Assembly: GCA_026261815.1 (NCBI GenBank)
Contig: JAMPIT010000258.1
Coordinates: 6,563,501 to 6,627,500, forward strand
DNA: 64,000 bases
From: Monarcha castaneiventris obscurior
Lineage: Eukaryota > Chordata > Aves > Passeriformes > Monarchidae
Direction of reading: 5' to 3'
Shown here: piece by piece, positions 1-13,600 of the stretch
Layout: each line of letters starts with the position of its first letter
Numbering within the stretch: position 1 is the first letter of the stretch
Position numbers and translations under genes: made by a program
Notes under the pieces: generated by a model
What the model saw: only the letters and a program-made list of their open reading frames with translations
Databases searched by the model: none
Told to the model about the DNA's origin: nothing

Positions 1-929
1 GAGAGGGCTGTACTGAGGCTTCTTTCATGGCACTCTATACAAAGAGTTATGAACTCATTCTAAACCTGTTTTTAGCCAAAACATGCTTTGCATTGTAACA
101 GGACAAACACAAAGATCCAGTTCAACTAAGCACAGGGCAGTACATGAAGTCTGTTAAGTCCTTGCTGACCAAATAATTGTTCATTCTTGCAAGAAAAGCC
201 TAGTGAAGTTGGGTGCTGGTCCAGAAGATGAAATCCTGTACTCTCCTTTCCTTCATGCCTGTGCATCTAGAATCTTAGTTTGATTTTTACTTAGGGAAAA
301 AAAAAAGAAAAAGGTAACTGCTGAAAGGCAACTGCTGAAAGATAACTGCCAATATACTGTGCATTGTGTCTTTTTAGGTTCACTTCATCCCCTTCTGTGT
401 TTCTGACCCACTAAAACAAACTAATGTCAAGAATTACAAAATGTTCAACTGTAGACAAGAAGAATGTGTGCACCTCACAGTCTGTGTGATTTAAACATGT
501 CCTTAAGCACTTTGCTGAATTTTGGCTTAAATATTTACTGTACATGCACTAATTGAAATAATTTTTATAAATGGGTACTTTATTCACTATAGTGTAGCAC
601 CATTCTTTGCCCATGCCAAACAATGTCATTATTATGCTATGATGGATTAAGATTTGCCTTGTCCTATTTAAATGTCCTTTCTATAGGCTGTTAGGAGGAA
701 GGAAATATGGTTATTTAATTACTGTTTTAAAGAAAATATGTCTTTTTTTCCTGGCTATTTTGTGAAAGAAAAATTCATAACACTATTCTGTCAATTTTTT
801 CTAGAGGTCAAGGTGTTCCCAGGTGAACTAGGCAGGGACATGCTTCTCTGGGACTAGAGGTATGGCTGGGGTAGGTTGGTTCTTAGGCTGCAGATTCAGG
901 AATCCAGGATAACAACATGCCAGACTTAT
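1..929. other. intergenic, no gene seen
   Basis: This is AT-rich unique-looking DNA with stops in all frames and no recognisable exon. The only structure seen is a short tandem repeat near 313-350, where a unit of about 15 bases containing AACTGCTGAAAG occurs twice and a third, partial copy follows. No promoter or repeat family could be assigned. Confidence 0.6.
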
Positions 930-1060
930 GGGATAGATCCCAAAAGGAGCTAGGGGTCTTGGTGCATAGTGTTGGACTAAAATATGGGTTCTCAGTTGTG
1001 GGATTAGAGTTAAAAAGCAAAAGTCATGTGCTTGAGATTTCTGTACATGGGCTAAAGAGA
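930..1060 (+). repeat. probable old CR1/L3-clade LINE fragment
   Basis: The stretch reads like the region just downstream of the reverse transcriptase in CR1/L3 elements, where the family normally encodes a run like 'DLGVLVD..L..S.QC..A..KAN'. The sequence has GAGCTAGGGGTCTTGGTG at 948-965, followed by a block resembling the 'atgagctctcaatgtgatgctgc' part and an AAAAAGC segment in the expected order. The boundaries are vague and the copy is heavily diverged. The short reading frame here (917-1102) is best explained as a relic of this element, not a gene. Confidence 0.4.
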
Positions 1061-4000
1061 GTTAAGCCAACAAACATAGCAATGGGAGGAAACTTAAACT
1101 AGGCAATAGGCAGTGCCAGTGGAAACATCCAAAACTCTGCCTCTTTTGTGTTTAAGGAGTTCTTTGAGGTCTGTAGTCAGTGAACTCTCTGAACAAGGTA
1201 CAAAGACAGTAATACTTCCTATGCTTAAAATGCACAAGGGGCATGGGAAAGAACAGGACAAAGCGGCAAAAGCTTGTGATGAGAATGTTCTCAGAATGAA
1301 GGAATTTAGGTTAAATTTTGCTCCAGCTGAGGAGATTCAAACATCCACCTCCAACCTTCAATGAGAACATTCTTCCTGTCCGCAAATTGGCTATTTTACA
1401 GTGCTAGCAAGGGATACCTTCTACATCTCCAACTGAAAGTGGGCCAATGTAAAACCAATTATGCAAGAGTCATGGGGACAGAGAGGGAACAAGCAAGGGG
1501 AAGTCTATGACCTAATGGATAGAACTGAAAAACAAGGGAGTGTGAGGACAATACCAGTGTTTGAAAAGGTGGCCACAGACATACAAGTCGTTTGCCACTT
1601 GACAAGCAAATGCCTAAAAGTTTGCATTATTTTAATCAAATAAAATTCAAAAAGTATCAGGGTTTGAGGATGCAGTAAATGAAGTCATCCAGGCATAGCA
1701 GAGTTATATTATTATAGTGATTAGTTTTCTGGACATCAAAAGAGACAACAGTGGAGCGGAACCAAGGGGACTTTATTAACACAAATCTGCAAACATCTCC
1801 ATAGGAGCACTATGCTCCAGAGTTCTCAACAACCCTAAATATGTATCAGGTAAGTCAAACCCATGCTTTCTCTGTGCCAGGGGAAGTCCAAAAGTTCCTG
1901 ACCTCATTGCTGGAAGCAAGAACAAATAGGCACTGATTAGACTCAAGTTAAGTGTATTTCACCTGAGGGCTCATTAACTATAGGAGAAAGGGAATTGGGA
2001 TGCCTTTTGAATGTAATAAAACACAGTGCTTGTGCTGTGAAAAAATACTGCCTTGATGGCAAAAAATGTATATAATGAGTTTTGTGCTAAAATTATAAAG
2101 ATACAGTTTAAGAAACAAATTTCCAACAAATAACAAGCAACAACTACAAGACCTAACATTAAGAAAGTTTGCCATTACTAATATGGATACCAGAAAACAT
2201 AGAAAAAAGCAAAAATGTAGCATAGGGCTAACCTATAATTTAAAGTTATGTTATAACTTGGTGCAATGTTGAATATAATCAGAAGTCTGATTAGGAGATA
2301 TGGAGTTACAAAGAAAACCCCCTACAAGGATAATGAGGAGATACTACTAAGTAAAGATAAAGCTTAATATTGCTATTAAATAGGGAAAGAATAAAACCAG
2401 AAATCGGCACACCAGATTTTAAATACAGAACAAAAGCAAGCTATTAAAAGATACTCTTTACTAAAAAGATAAAAACCCAAACAAAACCAAACCTCACCAA
2501 AGCACAAATCAAAAATAGTAAAAAAGGGAAATGTGGGTAGTGACTCCTCAGGAAGCTCACCTGAAGGAAAAAATTAATGGCACCGAAAGGGCATTGGGAG
2601 CTCACTATAGGAGTGTTTTGCTGCTGTTAAAAACTGTGTTTTTATTAATGCCTGTACAAGTAGCGCTGGACTGTAAAAGCTTTAAACCAGATGCAGAAGG
2701 AAGATGACTTGGTCACTGATGTTTACCCCTATAAAATCTTAGTGTTTGATTAGTGCTTGCAGCAGCTCTGGATTCACAGATAATTGTTGATGCACCAGCC
2801 CAGCCCAGGATACATAAACAAGTATTCCAGCAGCTTCACTGAAAAAGCTTAAATGTTGGAATCAGTTTATAAACCCCAGAGTTGATGGACTTTGGAAGAT
2901 TTCTATGACTTAACAGAATATATTTATTTCTCTGAATCTCTCAAAATGCATACTCTAGGTGATTTAATTTTGATATCAAAAAGTCTATTATATGAGATTC
3001 TCAGTATTAGAATAAAAACAGCAGTATCTCTGACTGTGAATTGGCATTCATAAAAATAAAGTCCATGTCAGAGGAAAAGAGGTAGATTAAGTAGCTCTGA
3101 AAGAAAGTGTGAATAAAACGGAAAATCACACAATAATTATATGCTGGGCAATCTCTTACAGAATTTATCTTCAGAATCCTAGGAAGGAGCCTTTAAAGCA
3201 ATTATAAAAGGATATACGTTTGCTTGCATAGTGGATTTAGGAAAAACATGAGATAGACACAAACATGTAGGCTTAGAGCAACAAGTTTGCACTTTGGAGG
3301 AGCCATAATGAGATAGACTTTGATGAGAGGAAAAAAGTGAAACATCCGTTCTCAGACAGAGCCACTACTGACATAAACAAGAGCCAAAACACAGAAAGAA
3401 CTATTTGCAAACTACTGTTCTTTGGCACTGTTTCTCCTCCATAGGGAAGAAGTTAGACACATTAGCAGCCAGATTTAATTTTAATAGATGATCTGAAATA
3501 TCCCCAAGAACAAGAAGGAGTGCTCGGAAACAAGGGCAAGCAAAATAAAGAGATTTGTAAAATGCAAGTGTCATAACTCTGCAGAAATGCATATTAATAG
3601 ATATGGAAACATGGAGGGTCTGCTGATATATTGCAGGGTTTCAAAACATCTGAAAAATGTGATATAGGTGCATTGAAAACAGGGAAGGGTCATGATCATT
3701 GGGATGCCTCTCTGAAATATTTGGGACCCAAGTACCTTCCTTCTTCAGGAAGGCTCTTTTCTTGATGGAAATTGAATCCTTAGCTGACAACTTTCCACCC
3801 TTACAAATAGTTTTGAAACTCCTTCCAAATCAGGATGAAACTAATCAACCTCCCTCCTGAGCCAAGTGTTTTCCACTAAGTCTTGGTGGAGATAGAGACA
3901 AGAAAGATTATGCTGATGCAAACCAATCTGTGTTTTAGGAAAAGAATTCCCTTAGGTAAGTGCAGGAAATTCTTCTGCGACATTTAGCACATCGCAGATT

Positions 4001-6208
4001 CTGAAAACGAGGCTTTTTCACAATGTATAGGTACAGAGAAATTTTTCTGTTTTACTTGGTAGGATCTCTGTGTTTAATTGGGATGTTGGAGAAACATGAA
4101 AAATGCTTTCAGAATTGAATTAGCATGTGAAACGACTTTCCTTGTGCATTGGGTTCAAGTGCTTCAAAAACAAGGAACAAGAGAAGACTGTTCATTATAA
4201 TTTGTTTAATTATTGAACCATTAGTGCCAAAGATTAGGGACACTGAAGAAGTTTAGTAAATAAATGTACTGGGAATAGATATCATATGCTGATTACTTCA
4301 AGCTGGCTATACAAAATACCAATTTAATGTAATGGAAACTTTCACTTGGGAGCCAGCTTACAGGCAATGCCTAAGTTTTAACTGCGTCCTGAAAGCAATG
4401 TCAAAAGGGTTGGATATAGAAGTATAAATACCAAAATGACAGAGCAGTGGAAGTTATCATATAAGGTCTATGTTCTCAAATTTATGTGTAATGATGTAAA
4501 CAGATGGATGTTGCCATAGATATAATTAATATATTTTAGTTTAAGACTTGCATCCTTTTTTTAGTTAAAAAAAAAAACACCAAAAAAATTAAGATGTTAA
4601 TTTTTTTTCTATGATCAACATGAAAAACAACAGGGACATTGGAATTGCATAGACCATTCATAGATCAGTCTGGAGCTATAATGCATTTTTACTGGAGAAA
4701 ATCTATTATGGATTAAAGCAGAATAAAGATGGTCATATATTTCATGCTAGAACTATGTATCAGGCTTTATTCCAAAATTATGGTCCTAAGAAATTGCATT
4801 TAATAATTAGGCCACCATAAGGTATAATGAAAAAAGAATCCTTTGCTGAAAAAAAGAACATTTAAACTACTAAAATAAATAGAAAGATCTCTTCAGGGAT
4901 GAATGACGCTGAAAATAAGGTATATTACATTAAAATGTGTATACAATAAGTTAATACAGAATACTTGCTTAATTGAAATTCTTCTGGAAGAAAATAGCAA
5001 CAGTAACTGCATAAAAGCACTTCAGACATGGGATAGCATTTTGATAATTAAGATTATGTCTAGACCATCTAGTTATGACTGTTTTTTTCAGAAGTAAACC
5101 ACATTAAGATATTTAGTTATGAAGTGCAGATTGTAAATATGAAACAACAGGGAAAGAATAAAATGCAAAAACTGAAATGAGCAGAAGTAGGTGATAAATA
5201 TTGGCTTTGCTACTAATCAGGTAGTGTAAGTTCTGTGCTGCCTAGTTCACAGAATATTTTTCTCTCTGTATAATAAAGTACATTTTGTTGTGTTGGATGT
5301 CTGTCTAAAATGCCAAACAAACTGTCTTTCAGAAAAATTATATGGCACTGTTGCATTTCAATGTGTACTGGAAATCTGACAGGAATAATAAAAAAACTCT
5401 GAGACGGGGAACTCAGCTAGATCTTAAAAGTATGCAGTGGGAATTGGAGTGCTAACAAGATTTCATCTGCTCTTTGTATATGACCTCTTTTAAGCCTGAA
5501 CCTGTCTTTCATTAATATTTTTTACAGTCCACTTAAAGAAAAAAGTAAAGGAGAGACGCTTCCAATTGTTTGGGTATTAAAACGTAGAATAAATGTAATA
5601 ATATATCTTGCTCAGGAAAACATGGCATCATCAGCCGAAAGAATTAAGAAGGTGTTGAGGGCTGGTGCTTAGAAAAAAAAAATAGTGGGAAGAAATGCCC
5701 TTGTAGGGGAAGATGATTTAAATGTCCATCTGTAGTTGTCCATACTTCTGTTCCAAATGTCCTGCCCTCTGTGCTGCTGAAAATGTTCAGCTTTTCCTTG
5801 AAATCTAAACTCTCATGATACAATGAAAAGATTAACTGTACAATTAAGCCATATATTTTTAATTTATAGAAACCTTAATGGATTTTCTCTGACAGTACAA
5901 GATCAATATATAATATTTTTCTGACCAAGTCCCATCACAGGAGGCTCCATTATAGTTCCTGCCAAAGAGGCAGCATTGGAGACTGTCCAAACTTGCCAAC
6001 ACAGGGAAAGGACAGGGTAAACAAACGTTCCATGGAACCAAGTATTCATTCAGCCCATGGATATACTGATTCTGTAGAGGTCAAAATTTGACTTCTGCCT
6101 ACATTGGCAGTATCTTTTTAATATCCAGCTGCAAGTGTCTTTCCAGCACTAAAATTATCTTTAATGTAATGTTTCCTACCCTGGATGAAAATAGTTTTTA
6201 TAATCTAA
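1061..6208. other. intergenic, no gene seen
   Basis: About 5 kb of AT-rich sequence without a supportable gene. All reading frames are under 90 codons and match no family I know. It contains scattered A- and T-runs, for example around 4,556-4,610, where T-runs and A-runs face each other and could form a weak AT hairpin. I see no CR1 3' end, LTR or tRNA here. Confidence 0.55.
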
Positions 6209-6275
6209 AGTGGGACTCGAGCCCAGTATCCCAATATATAAAGCCATTACATTAACCAGCTGAGATGCTCCGTCA
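6209..6275 (-). repeat. degenerate tRNA-derived element (SINE head or tRNA pseudogene)
   Basis: Read on the minus strand, the stretch has both internal RNA polymerase III promoter boxes in the right order and spacing. An A-box-like CTCAGCTGGTTAAT lies first, and a near-perfect B box, GGGCTCGAGTCCC, lies about 30 bases later, matching the T-arm consensus GGTTCGANTCC. The anticodon arm does not pair well and the acceptor stem is not convincing, so a working tRNA is unlikely. A MIR-type or other tRNA-headed SINE, or an isolated tRNA pseudogene, would all fit. No tail was recognised that would decide the family. Confidence 0.55.
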
Positions 6276-6429
6276 TAAAAAGTTAACTACCTTTACATAA
6301 ATAACTCCTGACTATGCAAGCAGGGCTCGTCTTTGAAGGTGAGAGAGAACATTGTGGTTTATTATATTATACGAATGATAAAAATGGTATTTATAGACAA
6401 GACTACAATGACCCTCGTGATGAGCATTG

Positions 6430-6900
6430 AGAGATTTACACTTTAAGGGGAAAAAACTTTTTTAAGGACTGACATCATCATCAAATAATTTGTGTTTCTC
6501 AGTGAATCCACAAGCTGAGAGTGGTGTTTTAATGACTAAAAATCATGAATATTAAACTGGAGAAAAGTTGACAGTATTTAAATGAGCATCATTAAGAGAC
6601 ACATAAATTAACAGGATTTTTAGTTCTTGTGGAACCGCCGTTTCAATGTTAATTAAACAACTGGAGTGCTCTTGTGCATTCCCAGCAAACTGTCCCTAAT
6701 GTGTTCTGCTGAATATCATTATGGGTGGCTGCCTTGCTGTTTAATTATTTTCAAGCTGATTTTTTTTCCCCGTTGCTGCAGTGGTTTTATGCTTGTCTTG
6801 CATTCAGAAGGCGATGGGGCTTAATCCCAAAGGAGTCTGTCAGTTTGATCTACATGTGGTGCTTATACTGAAATACCCATTTTTGTAACTAATAAAACAT
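6430..6900. promoter_or_regulatory. candidate conserved non-coding element with homeodomain-type sites
   Basis: This is a repeat-free, AT-rich block with several canonical homeodomain-type cores: TTAATTAA at 6649-6656, TTAATTA at 6741-6747, and TAAT-containing words throughout. Between them are more complex stretches such as CATTCCCAGCAAACTGTCCC near 6678-6697. It encodes no protein and resembles no repeat I recognise. The texture is like that of deeply conserved vertebrate developmental enhancers, but conservation is inferred from appearance only. Confidence 0.35.
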
Positions 6901-9900
6901 GCACATATAGTGTTGCTGCCTAACCCTGCTGAAAAAGCCTCACTATTGACTGCATTATCTTTGTATGTAACAACCATTTGATGACTTACTGGGATTTTAG
7001 CAGTAGTTCTCTATCACAGTGGTAATCATTATTTATTCCATTCTGCGCACGCAGGTGGTAAAGAATATGAATTTAGATATAGAGAAGGGAAGCAAAATAA
7101 GCATGAGATCTAGTTATTTTTTAAATGTGAGCAGAAATGCTACGCAGAGCACTGTGTGCTCTATCTGTTTAGCAAATTCACTCTTCTGCTGTTCCTTTCC
7201 TGCTACCTGCATTATGTATGTGTACAGCAGGAATTAAAGCAGGGTTTCTTTTCAGTCTTGGACGTTCACCTGCCCCTCTCAGTACCAGATCTGTAGGGAG
7301 AACAGTCTCTGTTTGATTGTCCTTCAGCAGACCTTGCCTTGTCAATCTCCTGTAAGTGGCTCTGCATCCTTCCCTTCCCATGCAGCCGGACTCCGCCTGG
7401 CTCACAGGCGTCCCCACACCGTGTGGGAAGGAGACACTCCCCCAGATTTCCACATGGATCCAGAGCCTGTGCTGGGCTGCCTGCTCACCCAGAGCCTGGT
7501 CACAAGGCTGGAGAGACTCTTGGGATCCACAACCACCTCTAGGTGCTTGTCCATGTTGCCTCTTCTCTTGCCAGGTGTTTTCCATCCTGCCTGCTCTCTC
7601 CAGACCCAGCGGGTTCCTACACCCAGCACACACAGGCAAACATCCCAGCTAAGCTCAGCAGGGATTAAATTGCAGTGTTCACTCTAATTGTGGTGCTAAT
7701 GCCATGCCAGGTGACTGCAGAGGCTCCACACAGAGGGCCCACTGAGGATTGCTCCAGCCTACACAGTGAACAGGATGTGGCTCTTTTCTGCCCTTTGTGG
7801 ACTGCCCAGGCAGAACAGCACACAGACTAAATATTCAATGAGTGTGTAATGCTACTGCCCTGCTTCCTTCCCTGCTCCTCTGCAGCATCATTAGAACCAG
7901 AGGATGCTGTCTTCAAGTTATGGCCATGTATTACTGAATCCCACCAAACTGAAATCTTTCCTTGGAAGCTGTTGATGCATTCCTGCACCATTTAACTTCA
8001 ACTGACCTCTGACAGCAACATGGCCAATTGCTGGCTGGCCAGACTGACTATCATAAAAGGTCTTTTTAAGTTTCTCAGTTGAGGGAAGAAAAAAAAGATC
8101 CTAGTTTTCTGTCTGGGAGAAGCCAGACTTGGAAGTCGGTGGTACTTCCATTACTATTAACCTGTAACTATGTAAGGCCAAGGAGTGTAAGTGTTAAAAA
8201 AGTTCTACCATCCTACACATTTGTGGTGCCTGTAACAGTGAGTACACAGCTCTTACTACTGGGGACAGTGGCTTTCTCTGTGGAGCTCAGTAAGCCGTAG
8301 AGATAATATAGTTGGTGTTACTCTGTTGAAATTATGAGAAATAAAGTAGATGGCAATCAAAATTCTGACAGGTTCCTCAGATTTACGATTATTTTTCACT
8401 CCAATTTTCTGAGAAATGTGACTGAACATTTGTCGATGGGGGAAAAGAATTTTGCATCCAGACCTCAATTTAATTAACTAAAAGTTGTTTTTGAATGTTT
8501 TTCCGTCCTACCTACTTACTCACTGTTGCCTGTATTAATAGAAACAGTTGATAGATGTCTTTAGGGGAACTTCCTATCTAATTAGTAGATTTTTTCATGC
8601 TGCATCTTGCCAATAAAAACAAAATTAAAATAACTGAACAAAGCTAATTATGTGGTGCTTTGAAATACCTGTCACATAGTTGAATATACATTTCCTCCTT
8701 CCCCTACTGTACATTACATCAGTTAATAAGTATTTATATATCTTGTGTTTCACTTTTTGCTGGATTGCTGTTTTGACATATTTGTTTAGAAGGTGATACC
8801 CAGGTCCTTTTTGAACTGTTCCTGACTGAAGAAACAAGAAATGAGGTAGTTGTAGTTCACAGAGTAAGCAGTTGTGGGATGCAAAAAAGTTCTTGGCTTT
8901 ATTTGTTTAGACTTTTATCCTTGGAGATCCCCCCCCTGCCCCAAATCCCCAAATAGTTGATGACTAGAGATCTGAGTATTGAATGTAGGTGTGAAATAGC
9001 ACACAGGTCTGGGTGTCTGGCTGTGAGATCTAACCTGGGCTACATTTGGTGCCCGATTTCGCCTTATTTTGGTTTGAGACACTGAGAAATGGTGCTCTTC
9101 ACATGCCATCTCTTCAAAAATGTAAAATAGTCCTTTGTTTGGGACTTTGGTACAGATTTAATAAAATAGATTTCCTATATTGTCTCCAGATTTGTTTCAG
9201 ATGTAATTCTAAATTTAAGATAATGTGATATTGTTCCAATTTGGCTCAAGTTAGTAACAGCATTTATTTGGAGATGGACCAGCTCTTTGATGAGTCACCT
9301 ACTTAATGAGCTTGTACTAACTTTGACCATTCACTGAGGATTTCCTGACTACAGGGAGGTGGTCAGAGGCCAAAGTGTGTGTGGATAGATCCTGTATTGC
9401 ACTGAGTAATACAAAACTCATGGAATACATCCTGGATATAGCTGCCAGAGTGGGTAACTAAATTTAAGCAATCTGCATATTTTCGGATTAGATACCACAG
9501 GAAGCTGGCAGAAATGCACACAGATCTGTGTTTTACTCTTCAAAAATACTTGGGTGTGTTAATTTCTAGGACTACTTGCACCGGAGGAAAGTTGTAAATG
9601 CCAGCAGCAAGGGCAGACTGGTGGTGCTGGTGTAAAGGCAAACACAACTGCATTGGATCAAGATCTTGGCTACAGATTTCACAAAGGAGAATGACAAACC
9701 TAACCAGAAACCAAAAATCCCATCAGGTTGGCCAGCCAGCAATACCCAAAATAATTTAGTATATCGAAATAGGAGGCAGACTTTCCTTTACACAGAAATC
9801 TGTAGGAGGAAAAGTAAAGTCCATAAATGGAAAACAATATATCAAGGATCATGACAAACACAAATTTGTACCACAGTTGAAGCTTGCACCTTGTGTTGAA

Positions 9901-10354
9901 GGGCAATGATCTGATTTGTTTATATATTATAATGGTTGCATTGATATGACTCTGAGTCATTAAATCGGTTTTTTACCTTTGCCTCATTTTCTGAATTTCT
10001 TGAAAATATCTAGTACAGTCTATATGTTCCTGTATGAAAGAAAAAAGGTCTTTTCTTTTGAATGGAAGAAGAAATATGAACCTTCAAAAAGGCATTCATA
10101 ATGAAGGCAACTCTGTCATCTTATTCTTCTTTGTGTTTAACTTCCCTAGTAAATACCACGGAGCACAAACTGTTATTCCAACACAAGGCTGTATAAAAAG
10201 CAGTTATTTCATGTTTCTGGATCTGTAGCATGGGATCAAGTACCGCTGTTTTGTTGCTAAGTATTTTGGAGTGTTTCTGTGTCATTTAAGTGCTGCAAAT
10301 TGCAGCCACTGTCTTGTCAGTAGGGCCTTATACAGGTGAAGGGCCTGGTAAACA
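6901..10354. other. intergenic, no gene seen
   Basis: No supportable gene. A more GC-rich patch at about 7,250-7,660 opens overlapping frames on both strands (up to 153 codons on the minus strand). Mutual overlap on both strands and lack of any known domain point to composition, not coding. The rest is AT-rich and without recognised repeats. Confidence 0.5.
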
Positions 10355-10630
10355 TCACCACCGTTTACAAATGACAAAACCATTCACAGGCCGATGTCTC
10401 CCTGTTTTGGATTTTCTTCTTTGCCGTCTTTGAAACTTTGATTTACCACCTGTGCCTGAAGATGGGTCTGAAGATGCCTGCAGGTTTTCCAGTGGAATCC
10501 CATATCCTAAATCTTGCATCTGCAAAACTAAGCCCAAGTACTTTTCTACAATTTTTCCTTCAGTCAATGATATCTTTACTATCTGTAATCTTTGAACATT
10601 AAAAAGTATGCATAGTTTTTAAATATATTT
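10355..10630 (-). other. unexplained open frame, possible exon or processed-gene relic
   Basis: A minus-strand frame stays open from about 10,630 to a TGA at 10,355. Its C-terminal part is strongly basic, with a cluster KFQRRQRRKSKTGRHR, and its N-terminal part reads like an ordinary folded segment with the word EKYLGLVLQMQDLGYG. There is no in-frame ATG that would give a convincing start near the beginning; the first usable near-cognate codon is TTG at 10,567. A possible splice acceptor, GATTACAG, precedes the frame at about 10,589-10,596 but has only a weak pyrimidine tract. I do not recognise a protein family. It could be a terminal exon of an unannotated transcript, an old processed pseudogene, or chance. 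Confidence 0.2.
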
Positions 10631-13600
10631 TCTCTGTACATAGGACGGCTACTGAGCTTTCTGGGTCTGTGAGTAAAACAGACGTATAACAAGTCCTGTA
10701 TTCAAAATCTGAGTGCTATTACATGTAGTTCAATGGATGTGATCAGTAGAGGATCCTCTGAGCAGCTTTTAAGACTGGCCTGCTTGCTTGACCCAGCTGC
10801 TGATGCAAGTTTTTGGTTAATGAACAGGGGAAATCTGGGTTAGATTATCAGCCCAGTGTATGTGTTCATTTATTATCCATATAAATTCTGTACTGGGTCC
10901 CATTTTGAACTCTTCATAGAGGTGTCAGGGATGGAACAAGCAGGGACTGCACAAAAGAGAAAAGCCAAATAGCAGTATAAGGGCTTGAAGACAGCCTGAG
11001 GAACAGGGAATGTTCTAGGGACAGGAAATCAGGCAGAAGCTGAACTCTTGTTTTAGTGCCCCGTTTTGCTGATTTTACTTTTGGACATGAAGATTCTGGG
11101 ACTAGACGCAAGCCCAACTCAGCTGAAATAAAATCAAACCCGATTGAGAAAAAATCTTCCAAACAGGAGAGTGTAGCCAGCTCTCTATCCATTGAAAACC
11201 AGGTTTGCAACCAGCAGTAATCTGATACTCTTTGCTTCTGCAACTCTGAGCTGCCCCAGCACAAACATCAGAGCTGTACACACAAAATCAGACATAAACC
11301 AACTTTTCAGAAGTCTTTCTTTGTTCAGAGCTTTTTATGTTTATTTTTCTTGTACACAATGACGATTTTAGTTAAAATAACACTGCATCATTTGGCTCAG
11401 GTTACTAGATAATTGGGGAGTCTTTAAAGCAGATTTTCAAGTTGAGAGTAATGGAGACAATTTATAGTAGAACAGATGGTTGGCCTTCATTTGCCTGTTG
11501 ACAGGTAGCGTGTTGTCAGCACTTCAGGTTGTTATCATACAGAGAACAGCAGTTCAGAATCTTAATTGGGACCCAAAAGGATATACTCTACAGCTTTTTC
11601 TGGGCATTTACAGGCACAGGAAGATGTACAAAAGAAAATGGGGGGGAGGAAAGAAAGCTGATGTATACCTATGATTCAAATGCAAAAATGTTGGGCTTGT
11701 GCACATTGATTTCGGCGTACAAATCTTTTGATGAGAAGAATACAAAAATGGAGAGGCTGAAAGGGGTCAAAAGAGTACTGCTTCCAATGCATGAGGTATT
11801 GCCAGGGAGTTCACATCCTCACACCAGTGCTTCCTGTTGTACCAACAACAAGCAGTTCATTAAAGCAGGCAGAATACACTGCGTGAGCAGCTACGCAGAG
11901 CACCTGGAAGAAATTTGTGAAAATTGAGAGATTTCTGATTGAAATTTTTTCCACCGTGATTCTGATGTTCACTATATTGAGCAGGAAGCAGCTGAAATCA
12001 CGTTCTCTGAGGCAGCAAAATTGTGATTACTTACAAAGTACTTGTCATAGCAGGAAGAATGTACAACAAAATCTGTAGCACTTTTCAAACAGCAAGGTTT
12101 GCATAAGTATTACTAATCAGTCTCTGGCTTTGTTACCTTCATATTTTATTTTATGATATTTAATTACTTTATTTTATTTGGTGTGCTAAACTCCACCTGG
12201 GAGTCTGTGTTTTCAAAAAGTCTATGGCTCCAAAGGGTTTGAAGAAGAAATGCTGTTTGGATAACGGCAGGGAAACTAAAGTAGGTGTAGGCTGGCGCTG
12301 TGGTCTGTCAGGGACAAATTCCTCTCATACATGCTGCTTAGCAAGATTCCCCAGAAATAATGCCATTATCCCTGAGAATATTGTCAACCTTTGCTCTTCA
12401 AATATTCTTTATCTCACACATCCAGTTATGAACTCCTTTCACAACTCATTATTATTATTGAGGGCTAACACTGTGCTTGGCCCGAGTCGGTAATACATAA
12501 ATCCTGCTCAAAGGGCTAACAAGCTGTGGTGGACTGCTTTCTTGCAGAAATGAAATCAAAGTCTAGAAGCAGGTCACATCCCAGCTGTGATATTTTCCCA
12601 AGGAAAGCAGCTTGGTTAAGCATGCAGCCAAACTGTGATCTCCATCTGAGAGGCACATGATGCTGTATAACTTAGGAGTGGAGTATTTCAAAAACTGAAA
12701 ATCGATCTCTAACAGCTGCCTTTTTAAATCTTGAAACAAAAAGGAAAGAAAGCAAACACTTCTAACACAACATTGTTTTTAGGAGTAATGAGACATCCAA
12801 GGAGATGCTGTTATAAAGCTATTTGAGATTCCATGCAGGAGTACAACAAACACCTATTGCCGCAGAAATTTCAGGAACATGTGGGAGATGCACGCAAGCT
12901 GGATTAGAAACAGAATGTCCTCTAGCAAGCTTCATTTTCTTTCTTTCTTTCTTTTTTTTTTTTCCCCCAGAAAGTCACAAATGCTATTTTCATCCTCAAA
13001 AAGAAAAGAGGGAGAAAACTTTATGTTGGCTGAAAAGTGTGAGAAATTCATCCCACTGTAGCTTCCCTTGTGGATAACCAGCTGACCTCTGCCTCCAGCA
13101 CCCACTGCTGCCTCAGCTGGGCACCCAGCTGGACTTTTGGCATATTTATTCTACAGCAAGGCTTGGACTCTCACTGTTTCAGCCTTGCAAAAGATTATTT
13201 TGGCCAAATCATGATTAAAAAGATATTTTTAGCTGGCTTCTGCAGACAAAATGTCAGAGGATTTGTTTCTGAGTCAGAGATAGAACTTCTGTTTAGAGAG
13301 TTTCTGGAGCACTCCCTGCAATATTGGTGCAGAGTTACTGAGTTGTTGTTCTGGGCTGATAATTAAGTGGGTGCTAAATATTGGCTTGAGAGCCACAGGC
13401 ACCATGCATGGGATCAGTGACACAGCTTTAGGCAGAGATGCACCATGAAATTAGTAGGCTTGCTCCTGCTGGAAGCTGTGCATGGTTGGAAAGATTGGAA
13501 CCAAAGCTGGGATTTGATGCCCTGTGCAGGTGTAACACAGGTAACAACACTAACAACTGGTCTGCTTCTCCCCACTGCTGCATTTGTGTGCACACCTGGA

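Noticed and set aside
7178..7687. Pair of long frames on opposite strands
   Set aside because: Both strands open over the same GC-rich patch; no domain, no splice or promoter context.
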